A DNA stretch of 64,000 nt. It comes from JAXMCI01 sp046349435 (lineage in GTDB: Bacteria; Pseudomonadota; Alphaproteobacteria; Dongiales; Dongiaceae). Of this stretch, positions 28,110-38,290 are shown piece by piece. Location: positions 370,080 to 434,079 of the forward strand of contig JAXMCI010000001.1 of NCBI GenBank assembly GCA_046349435.1, written 5' to 3'. Under the pieces are notes generated by a model. That model was given only the letters and a program-made list of their open reading frames with translations, was not told the DNA's origin and did no database searches. Each line of letters opens with the position of its first letter. Position 1 is the first letter of the stretch. Both the position numbers and the translations under genes were made by a program.

Positions 28110-29030
28110 GTGCTGAGCTACGCGCTGCGGCGCTGCCTCGGCGCGGTGCCGACCCTCCTCATCCTGGTCACCCTCTCCTTCTTCATGATGCGGGTGGCGC
28201 CGGGCGGGCCGTTCGACAGCCACCGCCGCGCCACCCCCGAGGTGCTCGCCAACCTCGAGCGCGCCTACCACCTCGACGAGCCGCTGCCGCAGCAATATCT
28301 GCGCTATCTCGGCAACCTCGCCCGGCTCGACCTCGGCCCCTCCTTCAAGTACCGCGACTACGGCGTCGGCGAGCTGATCGCCCAGGGCTTCCCGGTGTCG
28401 CTCGCGCTGGGATTCTGGGCGTCCGTCGTCTCGCTGCTGCTCGGCGTGACGCTCGGCACCGCGGCGGCGCTGCGGCGCAACCGCCCGCTCGACCACGGCG
28501 CGATGGGGCTGGCGACGATGGGCGTCGTGGTGCCGAGCTTCGTCGTGGCGCCGGTCTGCCAGCTGCTGTTCGGCGTGCTCTGGGCGCTGCTGCCGGTCGG
28601 CGGCTGGGACGGCAGCGCGCGCTCGATGGTGCTGCCGGTGGCGGCGCTCGCCCTGCCCAACATCGGCTACGTCGCCCAGCTCACCCGCGGCAGCATGATC
28701 GAGGCGCTGCGCAGCAACCACGTCCGCACCGCGCGGGCCAAGGGCATGGGCCCGCGCATCACCCTGCTGCGCCACGCCATGCGCGGCGGTCTGCTGCCGG
28801 TGCTGGCCTATCTCGGCCCGGCCACCGCCGGCATCGTCACCGGCTCGGTGGTGGTCGAGAAGATCTTCGGCATCCCCGGCATCGGCCGCTACTTCGTCGA
28901 TGCCGCGAGCAACCGCGACTACACGCTGGTGATGGGGGTGGTGCTGTTCTACGGGACGCTCATCATCCTCTTCAACCTGCTGGTCGACCTCGCGCTCGGC
29001 CTGCTCGACCCGACCATTCGCCATGACTGA
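28110..29030 (+). CDS. Peptide-type ABC transporter permease (OppB-like)
   Basis: First permease (306 aa) of the importer. The start is a GTG at 28110 giving MLSYALRRCLGAVPTLLIL, the standard OppB/DppB opening. About six membrane segments follow; the cytoplasmic ATPase-contact loop reads RTARAKGMGPRITLLRHAM and the C-terminal signature is VEKIFGIPGIGRYFVDA. It overlaps the next permease gene by 8 nt, which indicates coupled translation. Confidence 0.87.
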   Translation: MLSYALRRCLGAVPTLLILVTLSFFMMRVAPGGPFDSHRRATPEVLANLERAYHLDEPLPQQYLRYLGNLARLDLGPSFKYRDYGVGELIAQGFPVSLALGFWASVVSLLLGVTLGTAAALRRNRPLDHGAMGLATMGVVVPSFVVAPVCQLLFGVLWALLPVGGWDGSARSMVLPVAALALPNIGYVAQLTRGSMIEALRSNHVRTARAKGMGPRITLLRHAMRGGLLPVLAYLGPATAGIVTGSVVVEKIFGIPGIGRYFVDAASNRDYTLVMGVVLFYGTLIILFNLLVDLALGLLDPTIRHD

Positions 29031-29896
29031 GGCGTTGGCCGCGGCGCCGGCGCCGCCCGCCGCCGCGGGCCGCAGCCCGTTCGCGGTCGCCCGCCGGCGC
29101 TTCCTCGCCAACCGGCCGGCGGTGGCCGGGCTGGCCGTCGTGCTGCTGGTGACGCTCGCCTGCCTGCTCGGGCCGGCGCTGCTGCCCTTCGACCCGGAGA
29201 GCGCCGACTTCGACCGCATCGCGGCGCCGCCCGCCGCCGCCGGCGGCCACTGGCTCGGCACCGACGCGCTCGGCCGCGACCTGCTCGCCCGCGTGCTCGC
29301 CGGCGGCCGAATCTCGCTCGCCGTCGGCGCCGCCGGCACGCTGGTCAGCGTCGTCATCGGCGTGCTCTACGGCGCCGTCGCCGGGTTCGCCGGCGGCCGG
29401 ACCGGGGCCGTGATGATGCGCGCCGTCGATATCCTCTACGCCATGCCCTTCATGTTCTTCGTCATCATGCTGACGGTGTTCCTCGGGCGCGGCCTGTGGG
29501 TGCTGTTCCTGGCGATCGGCGCGGTGCAGTGGCTGACCATCGCCGTGGTCGTGCGGGCCCAGACCCTGGCGCTGAAGCAGCGCGAGTTCGTCGCCGCGGC
29601 GCGCGCCGGCGGTCTCGGCGACCTCGCCATCATCCGCGAGCACATCGTGCCCAACTGCCTCGGGCCGGTCGTCGTCTATGCCGGGCTGGCGGTGCCGGAC
29701 GTCATCCTCGGCGAGTCCTTCCTCAGCTTCCTCGGGCTGGGCGTCCAGGAGCCGCGGACCAGCTGGGGCGTGCTGATCGAGCAGGGCGCGGCGGCGATGA
29801 CCTCGGCACCCTGGCTGCTGCTGGTCCCCGGCGGCTTCCTGGTCGTCACCCTGCTCGCCCTCAACTTCGTCGCCGGCGGGCTGCGCGACGCGCTCG

Positions 29897-29913
<17 letters not shown>
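29023..29913 (+). CDS. Peptide-type ABC transporter permease (OppC-like)
   Basis: Second permease (296 aa). It carries the OppC N-terminal domain (RRFLANRPAVAGLAVVLL) and the DALGRDLLARVLAGGRISL motif after the first periplasmic loop. The ATPase-contact loop is VAAARAGGLGDLAIIREHI, and the end is FVAGGLRDALDAADR, the family's typical C-terminus. It overlaps the upstream permease by 8 nt and the following ATPase gene by 17 nt. Confidence 0.88.
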
Positions 29914-30856
<943 letters not shown>

Positions 30857-30860
<4 letters not shown>

Positions 30861-31819
30861 CCGCGCCGCTGCTCGAGCTGCGCGATCTCGCGGTGCACTA
30901 CCCGGACCGCCGCGCCCTGCTCGGACGCGGGCCGGCGCCGGTCCGCGCCGTCGACGGCGTCAGCCTCGCGCTCGCCGAGGGCCGCACGCTGGCGGTGGTC
31001 GGCGAGTCCGGCTCGGGCAAGTCGACGCTGGCTCGCGCCGTCGCCCGGCTGCTCGTGCCGACCGCCGGCACCGTGCTGTGGCGCGGCCGCGACCTGCACG
31101 CGCTGCCGCCCGCCGAGCTGCGCCGGCAGCGGCGCGAGCTGCAGATCATCTTCCAGGACCCGCTCGGCTCGCTCGACCCGCGGCAGCCGGTCGGCCGCGC
31201 CATCGAGCGGCCGCTGGTCGCGCTGCGCCCCGAGCTCGACGCCGCCGCCCGGCGCGCCCGCGTCGCGGCGCTGCTCGAGCAGGTCGGCCTGCCGCCCGGC
31301 TGGACCGGCCGCTATCCGCACGAGCTCTCCGGCGGCCAGTGCCAGCGCGTGGCGATCGCCCGCGCCATCGCGGTCGAGCCCCGCCTGCTGGTCTGCGACG
31401 AGCCGGTCTCGGCGCTCGACGTCTCGATCCAGGCGCAGATCCTCAACCTGCTGCTGCGGCTGCAGCAGGAGCTCGGCATGGCGCTGCTCTTCATCTCGCA
31501 CAACCTGGCCGTCGTGCGCCGGGTCGCCGACGCGGTGGCGGTGATGTATCGCGGCAAGGTCGTCGAGCAGGCCCCGGCGGACGCCTTCTACGCCGGCCCG
31601 CTGCACCCCTATTCGCAGGCCCTGCTCGCCGCCGTCCCGGTCCCCGACCCCACGGCCGCCCGCGCCGGCCGCCGCTACCGGCTGGCCGACGACCCCGCCG
31701 TCCCCGACACCGGCTGCCCCTTCCGCCCCCGCTGCCCGGCGGCCATCGCAGCCTGCGCCGCCGCTCCGGACCTGCGTGAGGTCACGCCGGGCCACCAGGT
31801 GGCGTGCCTGCGCGCGTGA
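30857..31819 (+). CDS. Peptide-type ABC transporter ATPase (OppF-like)
   Basis: Second ATPase (320 aa). Walker A is GESGSGKSTLARAV, the Q-loop region is QIIFQDPLGSLDPRQPVG, the signature LSGGQCQRVAIARAIA and Walker B LLVCDEPVSALD. The C-terminal oligopeptide-transporter extension has the cysteine motif TGCPFRPRCPAAIAAC that binds a metal cluster in relatives. This gene is intact although its partner ATPase is broken. It ends at a convergent intergenic region carrying a paired palindrome. Confidence 0.88.
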
Positions 31820-31856
31820 GGGCGAAGCAATGCTCTAACAGGACCAACCCTGGGTC

Positions 31857-31935
31857 GTCATCCCGGCGAAAGCCGGGATCCATCTGGCAACATCGCGCTC
31901 GCTGAGGCATGGATCCCGGCTTTCGCCGGGATGAC
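31857..31935. repeat. Paired inverted palindromes, REPIN-like
   Basis: Two perfect 27-bp arms, 31857-31883 and 31909-31935, are exact reverse complements separated by 25 bp. Each arm is itself a hairpin: ATCCCGGC and GCCGGGAT around GAAA. Two inverted REP-type units facing each other is the layout called a REPIN. It sits between convergent operons (opp-type rightward, min leftward), where it may end both transcripts. The remainder of the gap, 31936-32110, holds no gene. Confidence 0.75.
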
Positions 31936-32110
31936 ATCGGGGGGCGGCCGGGATCGTCATGACGGCATCGCGCTCTGTCCGAGCCGCCGCCTCAGTGTGC
32001 GGGCCCCTCCCGACGGCGGCACCGGCCCTTCGCGTCCTCCGCGGCTTCGCGTGCGAAAATGAGGCCCCTCGACCGCCCCGGCCCTGCCGGGAAAGACGCG
32101 ACCCGCGGCC

Positions 32111-32392
32111 CTACGCCGCCGCCGGCTTGCCCCCGGCCTTGCCCGGCCCGGGCAGCTCGATGTTGACCTCGAGCGTCGAGATGTCGGCGCCGCGCTCGAG
32201 CTTTACCTCGACCTTGTCGTTGCCGATCTGCACGTACTTCTTGATGACCTCGACGATCTCCTTCTGCAGCAGCGGCAGGTAGTCGGGGCCGGTGCGGTCG
32301 GTCCGCTCATGGGCGAGCAGGATCTGCAGCCGTTCCTTGGCCTGCGAGGCCGAGTTCGGCTCCCGCGCGCGGCGGAAGAAGCTGAACAGCAT
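32111..32392 (-). CDS. minE: Cell division topological specificity factor MinE
   Basis: MinE (93 aa) stimulates MinD ATPase and positions the division site by Min oscillation. The N-terminal amphipathic membrane/MinD-binding part is LFSFFRRAREPNSASQAKER, followed by LQILLAHERTD, the contact strand for MinD. The C-terminal topological specificity domain includes LQKEIVEVIKKYVQI and VKLERGADISTLEVNIELP. The ATG shares bases with the minD stop. Length is normal for alphaproteobacteria. Confidence 0.93.
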   Translation of the reverse strand: MLFSFFRRAREPNSASQAKERLQILLAHERTDRTGPDYLPLLQKEIVEVIKKYVQIGNDKVEVKLERGADISTLEVNIELPGPGKAGGKPAAA

Positions 32393-33207
32393 CAGGCCGT
32401 CCTCCAGAGCAGCCTCTGGAACAGGCCGCGCTTCTCCGGACCCAGCACCTTCATCTCGGTCTGCTCGCCCATCAGCCGGGAGACCGCGTCGGCATAGGCG
32501 CGGCCGGCATTCGACTGGTCGTCGAGCACCACCGGGGTGCCGACGTTGGAGGCCTTCAGCACGGTCGGGCTCTCCGGCACGATGCCGAGCAGCGGGATCG
32601 ACAGGATCTCGAGGATGTCCTCGACCTTCATCATCTCGCCCTTGGCGACCCGGGCGGGGTCGTAGCGGGTGACCAGCAGGTGCGACTTGACGGGATCCTC
32701 GCCCTTCTCCGCCCGCTTGGTCTTGCTGCTCAGCAGGCCCAGCACCCGGTCGCTGTCGCGCACCGAGGAGACCTCGGGGTTGGTCACCAGCACCGCCTCG
32801 TCGGCGAAGTACATGGCGAGGTGGGCGCCGCGCTCGATGCCGGCCGGGCTGTCGCAGATGATGAAGTCGAAATCGTTCTTCAGCTCGTCGAGAACCTGCT
32901 CCACCCCCTCGCGGGTCAGCGCGTCCTTGTCGCGGGTCTGCGAGGTCGGCAGGATCGACAGGTTCTCCAGGCGCTTGTCCTTGATCAGCGCCTGCTTCAG
33001 CTTGGCGTCGCCCTGGATGACGTTGATGAAGTCGAACACCACGCGGCGCTCGCACCCCATGATCATGTCGAGGTTGCGCAGGCCGACGTCGAAGTCGATC
33101 ACCACCGTCTTCTTGCCGCGCATCGCGAGGCCCGCCCCGAGCGCCGCGGTCGAGGTCGTCTTGCCGACGCCGCCCTTGCCCGATGTGATGACGATGATCT
33201 TGGCCAA
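32392..33207 (-). CDS. minD: Septum site-determining ATPase MinD
   Basis: Membrane-cycling ParA-type ATPase (271 aa). The deviant Walker A GKGGVGKTTSTAALG is at residues 10-20, and VIDFDVGLRNLDMIMG and FIICDSPAGIERGA are the switch regions. The C-terminal amphipathic membrane-targeting helix is LFQRLLWRT. It recruits MinC to block FtsZ rings near the poles. It lies between minC (24-nt gap) and minE (overlap), the standard minCDE order. Confidence 0.95.
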   Translation of the reverse strand: MAKIIVITSGKGGVGKTTSTAALGAGLAMRGKKTVVIDFDVGLRNLDMIMGCERRVVFDFINVIQGDAKLKQALIKDKRLENLSILPTSQTRDKDALTREGVEQVLDELKNDFDFIICDSPAGIERGAHLAMYFADEAVLVTNPEVSSVRDSDRVLGLLSSKTKRAEKGEDPVKSHLLVTRYDPARVAKGEMMKVEDILEILSIPLLGIVPESPTVLKASNVGTPVVLDDQSNAGRAYADAVSRLMGEQTEMKVLGPEKRGLFQRLLWRTA

Positions 33208-33231
33208 CGAAGGTCTCCCTGCTGGGACGGT

Positions 33232-33981
33232 TTACTTCAGCACCTCGATCCGCAGCACGTCGTCCTGCAGATAGGCCTGGACGCGCTGGTTGCGGACCGC
33301 CGGCTCGAGGTCGTCGCTGGTGCGGTAGAGGCCGGCGATGGCGATCAGCTCCGCTTCCAGGTTCTGGCAGAAGATGCGGGCCGAAAGGTCGCCATTGACG
33401 CCGGCCAGCGCCCGGCCGCGCAGCCGGCCGTAGATGTGGATGTTGCCGCGGGCGATGACCTCGGCGCCGGGGCTGACCGAGGCGACCACCACCAGGTCGC
33501 CGCGGTCGGCGAAGACCCGCTGGCCCGACCGCACCGGCTCGGTGATGACCAGCGTGCCGCCGTCGCCCGCCTCGGGCTCCGGCGCCGCCTCCTGGATCGC
33601 GGCGGCGGGGCTGCGGCCGTCCGGCTCGGCGGCGTCGCGCCCGCCCTGCAGCGTGATCAGCCCGGCGCCGAGCGCCGCGGCGTTCTGCTCGATGGTGCCG
33701 TTCTGCACCCCGATCACCGCCAGGCGGCGGGCCCTCAGCTCCCGCGCCAGCCCGACCATGGCGCCCGAGCGGTCGAGCCCGGTCGCCCGGTCGAGGTCGA
33801 GCACGAAGGGGGCGTTGGTGAAGAAGTGCGGCGCCTGGGCCAGCTTGGCGTCGAGCGCGGCATAGAACTCGGCGTCGGGCGCGCCGGTGAGCTGCAGCAC
33901 GACGGCGGTGAAGGACCGGCCGCGGATCTGAAGAGGCACCGCCGCGGTCGACGCGGCTCCGCTTTTCCTGTCGGCGTTCAC
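33232..33981 (-). CDS. minC: Septum site-determining protein MinC
   Basis: FtsZ-ring inhibitor (249 aa). The N-terminal domain begins VPLQIRGRSFTAVVLQLTG; a variable linker rich in Ala, Glu and Pro covers about residues 115-150; the C-terminal beta-helix domain shows VRSGQRVFADRGDLVVVASV, EVIARGNIHIYGRLRGRALA and RIFCQNLEAELIAIAGLY, the MinD-binding and dimer surface. The GTG at 33981 gives the usual N-terminal length; an in-frame start at 34065 would add 28 residues without homology signs, and no clear ribosome site settles it. Confidence 0.9.
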   Translation of the reverse strand: MNADRKSGAASTAAVPLQIRGRSFTAVVLQLTGAPDAEFYAALDAKLAQAPHFFTNAPFVLDLDRATGLDRSGAMVGLARELRARRLAVIGVQNGTIEQNAAALGAGLITLQGGRDAAEPDGRSPAAAIQEAAPEPEAGDGGTLVITEPVRSGQRVFADRGDLVVVASVSPGAEVIARGNIHIYGRLRGRALAGVNGDLSARIFCQNLEAELIAIAGLYRTSDDLEPAVRNQRVQAYLQDDVLRIEVLK

Positions 33982-34110
33982 GTGCTGCAAGACGCTGTCG
34001 TTACCCGCTGGCGGGAGGAATCGATTTCGGGGGGAAACCTTAGCATCGCGGCCGGCGGCTCCCACGGCGGAAGTTATGACACTTTTCGGCCTTGCGAGTC
34101 AGCAGGTTCG

Positions 34111-35169
34111 TCAGCCCGGCTCGCCGCCCTCCGGCAGGGCGACCGGGGCCCACAGCACGTCCTCGATCCGGGATGCGCCGGTGGCCAGCATGGCCAGCCG
34201 GTCGACCCCGAGCGCGATGCCTGCCGCCGGGCCGATTCGCGGCAGCGCGTCCAGCAGCTCCTCGTCGATCGGGTAGCGCTCGCCCTGCAGCCGCTCCTTG
34301 AGCTCCTGGTCGGCGAGGAAGCGGGCGCGCTGCTCGACCGGGTCGGTGAGCTCGCCGAAGGCGTTGGCCAGCTCCAGCCCGGCGACGTAGAGCTCGAACC
34401 GCTCGGCCAGCCGGGGATCCTCCGGCTTGCGCCGGGCGAGCGCCGCCTCCGGCGCGGGGTAGTCGAGCAGCACGGTCGGCACCGCCTGCCCCAGCCGCGG
34501 CTCGACCCGGCCGACCATCAGCTTCGTGAAGATGTCCGACCAGCCGTCGTCCGCCGCCACCCGCAGCCCGGCCGCCGCCGCATCGGCCGCCAGCCGGTCG
34601 CGGTCCGGCCGGTCCGGATCGGCCAGGCTGGGCAGCAGGTCGACCCCGCCATGGCGCCGGCAGGCCTCGACCACGGTGATCTCCTCCCACGGGGCGAAGG
34701 GGTCGCAGGCGAGCCCGCGCTGGCGGTAGGCGGCGATGCCCAGCGCCTCGGCGACGCCGCGCAGCAGGATCCGGCAATCCTCGACGATCTCGCGGTAGTC
34801 GCCCGGCGCCCGGTACCATTCCAGCATGGTGAACTCGGGATGGTGCCGGGCCGAGCGCTCGGCGTTCCGCCAGACCCGGGCGAAGGTGAAGATCCGCCCT
34901 TCCCCGCCGGCCAGCAGCTTCTTGCAGGCGAACTCGGGCGAGGTGTGGAGATAGAGGGTCCGCGCCGCCCCGTTGGGCCCGACCAGCCGGGTGGCGAAGG
35001 CCTGGAGGTGCGGCTCCAGCCCCGGGCTGACCTGCAGCGCCGGGGTCTCCACCTCGGTGAAGCCGAGCGTCTCGAAGCGGGCGCGGAGCGCCGCCATCAT
35101 GCGGTTGCGGGCGAGCAGGTTCGGGCGTCGCCGGGCGAGCGCCTCGGGGTGCCACCAGGGCCGGCTCAT
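34111..35169 (-). CDS. epmA: EF-P lysine aminoacyltransferase EpmA
   Basis: Truncated class II lysyl-tRNA synthetase paralogue (352 aa; GenX/PoxA) that attaches (R)-beta-lysine to elongation factor P. It has the catalytic core but no anticodon-binding domain. Class II motifs: GFTEVETPALQVSPG (motif 1), ARVWRNAERSARHHPEFTML (motif 2) and the C-terminal GIALGVDRLAML (motif 3). It is divergent from efp with 101 bp between the starts, a logical pairing with its protein substrate. The partner aminomutase EpmB is not in the window. Confidence 0.92.
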   Translation of the reverse strand: MSRPWWHPEALARRRPNLLARNRMMAALRARFETLGFTEVETPALQVSPGLEPHLQAFATRLVGPNGAARTLYLHTSPEFACKKLLAGGEGRIFTFARVWRNAERSARHHPEFTMLEWYRAPGDYREIVEDCRILLRGVAEALGIAAYRQRGLACDPFAPWEEITVVEACRRHGGVDLLPSLADPDRPDRDRLAADAAAAGLRVAADDGWSDIFTKLMVGRVEPRLGQAVPTVLLDYPAPEAALARRKPEDPRLAERFELYVAGLELANAFGELTDPVEQRARFLADQELKERLQGERYPIDEELLDALPRIGPAAGIALGVDRLAMLATGASRIEDVLWAPVALPEGGEPG

Positions 35170-35270
35170 CGCCCGTCCCGCCCGCCGCGGCCACCGCTGT
35201 TGATGCGGCGGGCATCACCGGCTAACTTCCCACGCCATTTTCGGCCGATGCCAAGCAAGGAACGATCCCC

Positions 35271-35837
35271 GTGAAAGTGAATGCCAGCGCGCTGCGCCAG
35301 GGTAACGTGGTCGAGGTCGACGGCAAGCTCTACGCGGTGCTGACGGCGGAGAACATCAAGCCGGGCAAGGGCACGCCGGTGACCCAGCTCGAGCTTCGGC
35401 GCATCTCCGACGGGGTCAAGGTCACCGAGCGCTACCGCACCACCGAGCAGGTCGAGCGCGCCTACATCGAGGAAGGCGAGTACCAGTACCTGTTCGACGA
35501 CGGCAGCGCCTTCACCTTCATGGAGGAGACCACCTTCGAGCAGATCTCGGTGCCGAAGGACCTGCTGGGCGACCGCGCCGCCTACCTGCAGGAGGGGATG
35601 AAGTGCCAGATCCGCCTGTTCCAGGGCACCCCGGTCTCGATGGAGATCCCCGCCCGCGTCACCCTCGAAGTGGTCGAGACCGAGCCGGCGATGCGCGGCC
35701 AGACCGCGACCACCTCCTTCAAGCCGGCCGTGCTGTCGAACGGCGCCCGCACCCTCGTCCCGACCCACATCACCCCCGGCATCAAGATCGTCGTCAACAC
35801 CGCCGACGGCAGCTACGTCGAGCGCGCCAAGGGCTGA
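35271..35837 (+). CDS. efp: Elongation factor P
   Basis: EF-P (188 aa), which binds ribosomes stalled at polyproline stretches and promotes peptide bond formation. It starts with GTG at 35271, preceded by AAGGAAC. The tip loop reads NIKPGKGTPV, placing the beta-lysylated residue at Lys33 and agreeing with the adjacent epmA. The three beta-barrel domains are complete, ending TPGIKIVVNTADGSYVERAKG. A 10-bp perfect hairpin follows the stop. Confidence 0.95.
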   Translation: MKVNASALRQGNVVEVDGKLYAVLTAENIKPGKGTPVTQLELRRISDGVKVTERYRTTEQVERAYIEEGEYQYLFDDGSAFTFMEETTFEQISVPKDLLGDRAAYLQEGMKCQIRLFQGTPVSMEIPARVTLEVVETEPAMRGQTATTSFKPAVLSNGARTLVPTHITPGIKIVVNTADGSYVERAKG

Positions 35838-35849
35838 ACCCGGTCTCTT

Positions 35850-35931
35850 CCTCTCCCGCTTGCGGGAGAGGACCGGGGTGAGGGTCGCGCCGCCCGCTCT
35901 GCCCTCACCCTCCCGTCGCTGACGCGACGGG
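35850..35931. terminator. Hairpins downstream of efp
   Basis: A perfect 10-bp stem CCTCTCCCGC/GCGGGAGAGG with loop TT (35850-35871) begins 12 nt after the efp stop. A second 8-bp stem CCCGTCGC/GCGACGGG follows at 35912-35931. The first belongs to the dispersed CCTCTCC family. Neither has a T tract, so these are terminators only by position. Confidence 0.5.
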
Positions 35932-35967
35932 CCTCGCCCTCTCCCACGTCGGGGGCGAGGGATTCCC

Positions 35968-36351
35968 CTACCCGCCCTTCCGCTCCGCCACGCCGGCCTC
36001 CCAGCGGGTGAAGGCCTCGACCATCGCGCGGTAGGTCGCCTCGACCACCTCGGCCGGCGCCTTGGCCTCGGCCGCCAGCGCGCGGACGCGGGCGATCACC
36101 TGCTCCACCCGCTTGGGGTCGGCGACGTGGGCGCCGTCCGGCTTGAAGCGTGCCGCCTCGGCGACGTACTGGCTGCGCTCGGCCATCAGCTTCACGATCG
36201 CGGCGTCGATCCGGTCGATGTTGGTCCGCACCTCGGCCAGCGAGTCGCAGCAGGTGCCGCCGGCCGCCCCCGGCTTGCCCCAGTAGGCCTGGTCGGCGCG
36301 GGCGGCGACGGCCAGCAGCAGGAAGGCGGCGAGCAGGATCGGGATGCGCAC
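35968..36351 (-). CDS. Secreted chorismate mutase (AroQ class)
   Basis: Small all-helical chorismate mutase (127 aa) with a signal peptide, RIPILLAAFLLLAVAARA, so it acts in the periplasm or outside. The catalytic helix motif is EVRTNIDRIDAAIVKLMAER, with SQYVAEAARFKPDG and DPKRVEQVIARVRALA next. It converts chorismate to prephenate. The GTG at 36351 has GGAGGT 7 nt upstream, which decides the start. No other aromatic gene is near, consistent with secreted mutases being unlinked from the main pathway. Function outside the cytoplasm is unclear. Confidence 0.83.
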   Translation of the reverse strand: MRIPILLAAFLLLAVAARADQAYWGKPGAAGGTCCDSLAEVRTNIDRIDAAIVKLMAERSQYVAEAARFKPDGAHVADPKRVEQVIARVRALAAEAKAPAEVVEATYRAMVEAFTRWEAGVAERKGG

Positions 36352-36390
36352 GATGGGACCTCCGGAAGGGGAAGAAGCAACCCGCCAGCC

Positions 36391-36463
36391 GTCATGCGCC
36401 GGGCTCGACCCGGGCAGCCGGCTCGGAACAACCCTGGATTGCCCGGGCGAAGCCGGCAATGAC
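36391..36463. repeat. Paired inverted intergenic palindrome
   Basis: The left arm starts GTCATGCGCCGGG, and the right arm ends CCGGCAATGAC; each half is itself a CCGGG-type hairpin. This is an imperfect version of the element at 31857-31935 and of the TCATTGCCGGG unit at 26361-26390. The rest of the 36352-36629 gap shows no gene; it must contain the chorismate mutase promoter. Confidence 0.55.
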
Positions 36464-36629
36464 AAGGGCGAGCGTACCGGCTATGATGCAAATGGTCGGC
36501 TGTGGCTATCGGCCGGTCGTCCCGCGGGGCGAAGCAATCGCCTGAAAGCGACAGGCTGCGTGTCGCATGTCCGCCGGGCATGGGGTAGATCGCTCGGATT
36601 CACCAAAAACTTCTGCGCTCCGGCGAGCG

Positions 36630-38207
36630 TCACTGCGCCTCGGCGACGTCCGGGACATGGGTGTCGCTGGAGTGGATGCTGGTGTCGACCTTCGCCAGCT
36701 CCACCTCCAGCCGCCACTGCTCGCGGGCCTTGTCGCTGGCCTGCAGCAGGGCCTGGCAGCCGGGCGGCACCACCGGATCGAGCGGCGCCGCCTGGGCGCA
36801 GGGCGGCGCCAGCACGTAGGGCTGGGTGGTGATCCACAGGCTGTCGCCGGAAAGGAAGGCGTATTCCAGGCTGTTGCGGGCCAGCTGCTTCAGGTCGGCA
36901 TAGGTCAGCTGGTAAGTCAGCACGGCGCGCAGCCACTCGTGGGTCAGGTCGATGCGCGACACGCCCTCGTCGTCGGTCGACAGCGCCACCGGCACGCCGA
37001 GCTGCCGGTAGGTCGGGAACGGGTGGCGGTCGCCGCTGACGCCGAGGATCAGGTCGTTGCTCGTCAGGTTGATCTCGACCAGCACGTGCCGCCTGGCCAT
37101 CTCGGCCGCCAGCTGCAGCGGCTGCTGCTCCTGCATCAGGTCGACGCCGTGGCCGATGCGCTGCGCCCCGGCGACCTCGACGGCCTGGCGGATGTGCGAG
37201 CGGAGCTCCTCCGGCGGCACCAGGCCGAGCGCCAGCTCGCCGGCATGGAGCGTCAGCCTGACCGTCGGGTGCTGCCGCCCGAGATAGCCCAGCATGCGCA
37301 TCTGCTGGTCGTAGTCGCGCAGCGCCACCGGGTCGTCCTCCGGCCCGACCAGGTTGAAGCCGACGACCCGCGGATCGGCCAGCACCAGCCGGTGCGCCAG
37401 CACGATCTGCGCGAAGACCTGCTCCGGCGGGAAGATCCGCACGACCTGGGCGAGGTAGCGCACGGTGACCTCGCAGCCCGGCTTGGCCGCGGGCGTGCCG
37501 CAGGCCAGCAGCGTGCGCATCTTCCGCTCGCCGTCGTCGAGGACGGCGCGCGCCTTGGCCACGGCGGCGGCCATCGCCGGCGTGTCCAGCCGCGTCTCGA
37601 GCGCGCCGAGATCGTCGTCCCAGCCGGCGGCGGCGCCGAGCTTGCGCGCGTCGGACATGCCGGGCGACAGCATCAGCTCGAGATAGGCCGCATGGTCGGC
37701 GGCCGCCCGGGTCGCCGCCTCGGCCAGCATCTCCCCGGTGCGCCCGTCGGTGGCGGCACCGAAGCGGCCGAAGGTGGCGAAGAACTGGTCGTGGCCGGAC
37801 CAGCCGGAGGTGGGCACGAAGTCGCGCATCGAGAAGGCGTCGACCACCGCCGCGTAGAAGGCCGGGTCGCGCACCGCCTCGGCGAGCGCCGTCGCGTCGC
37901 CCTTGCAGGGCTTCGGCCCGACCAGCGTCATGGTCCTGCGCTCGATGCACAGCCCGGCCTCGCTGCCCCAGGCCACCAGGCTCTCGGCATAGACTGCGCC
38001 GGAGAGGTGGTTGTGCAGGTCGCCGCCCTTGGGGAAGCGGCGCAGGAAGGCCTCGAGCAGCGGCGGGTTGTTGCGGATGGCGTCGAGGTAGTGCGCGGCG
38101 TCGGCGTCGGCCGCGCGCGGCGGCGCGGCGGGCTGTGGCCGGGGGCTCGCACAGGCCGCCAGCAGCGTGGCCGCGACGGCCAGGACGAGAACGCGCCAAT
38201 GCTTCAT
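36630..38207 (-). CDS. Exported adenosine deaminase-like lipoprotein
   Basis: Metal-dependent deaminase (525 aa) of the adenosine deaminase/ADGF type, anchored as a lipoprotein: MKHWRVLVLAVAATLLAAC gives a signal peptide with lipobox LAAC at residues 16-19. Zinc and catalytic motifs are complete: KGGDLHNHLSGAVY, TLHAGELA, RIGHGVDLM and LSTDDEGVS. It is longer than cytosolic Add (about 340 aa) and resembles the extracellular ADGF branch. It probably deaminates adenosine or a related nucleoside outside the inner membrane. A secreted 5'-nucleotidase lies two genes away. Confidence 0.83.
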   Translation of the reverse strand: MKHWRVLVLAVAATLLAACASPRPQPAAPPRAADADAAHYLDAIRNNPPLLEAFLRRFPKGGDLHNHLSGAVYAESLVAWGSEAGLCIERRTMTLVGPKPCKGDATALAEAVRDPAFYAAVVDAFSMRDFVPTSGWSGHDQFFATFGRFGAATDGRTGEMLAEAATRAAADHAAYLELMLSPGMSDARKLGAAAGWDDDLGALETRLDTPAMAAAVAKARAVLDDGERKMRTLLACGTPAAKPGCEVTVRYLAQVVRIFPPEQVFAQIVLAHRLVLADPRVVGFNLVGPEDDPVALRDYDQQMRMLGYLGRQHPTVRLTLHAGELALGLVPPEELRSHIRQAVEVAGAQRIGHGVDLMQEQQPLQLAAEMARRHVLVEINLTSNDLILGVSGDRHPFPTYRQLGVPVALSTDDEGVSRIDLTHEWLRAVLTYQLTYADLKQLARNSLEYAFLSGDSLWITTQPYVLAPPCAQAAPLDPVVPPGCQALLQASDKAREQWRLEVELAKVDTSIHSSDTHVPDVAEAQ

Positions 38208-38290
38208 GCCGGCCCCCCGGGAACGGCATCGGCCCCGCCGCCGGAACGGCCGGGCCGATGCACATCGCTTCCGGGATGCTCGCAGGAAAT

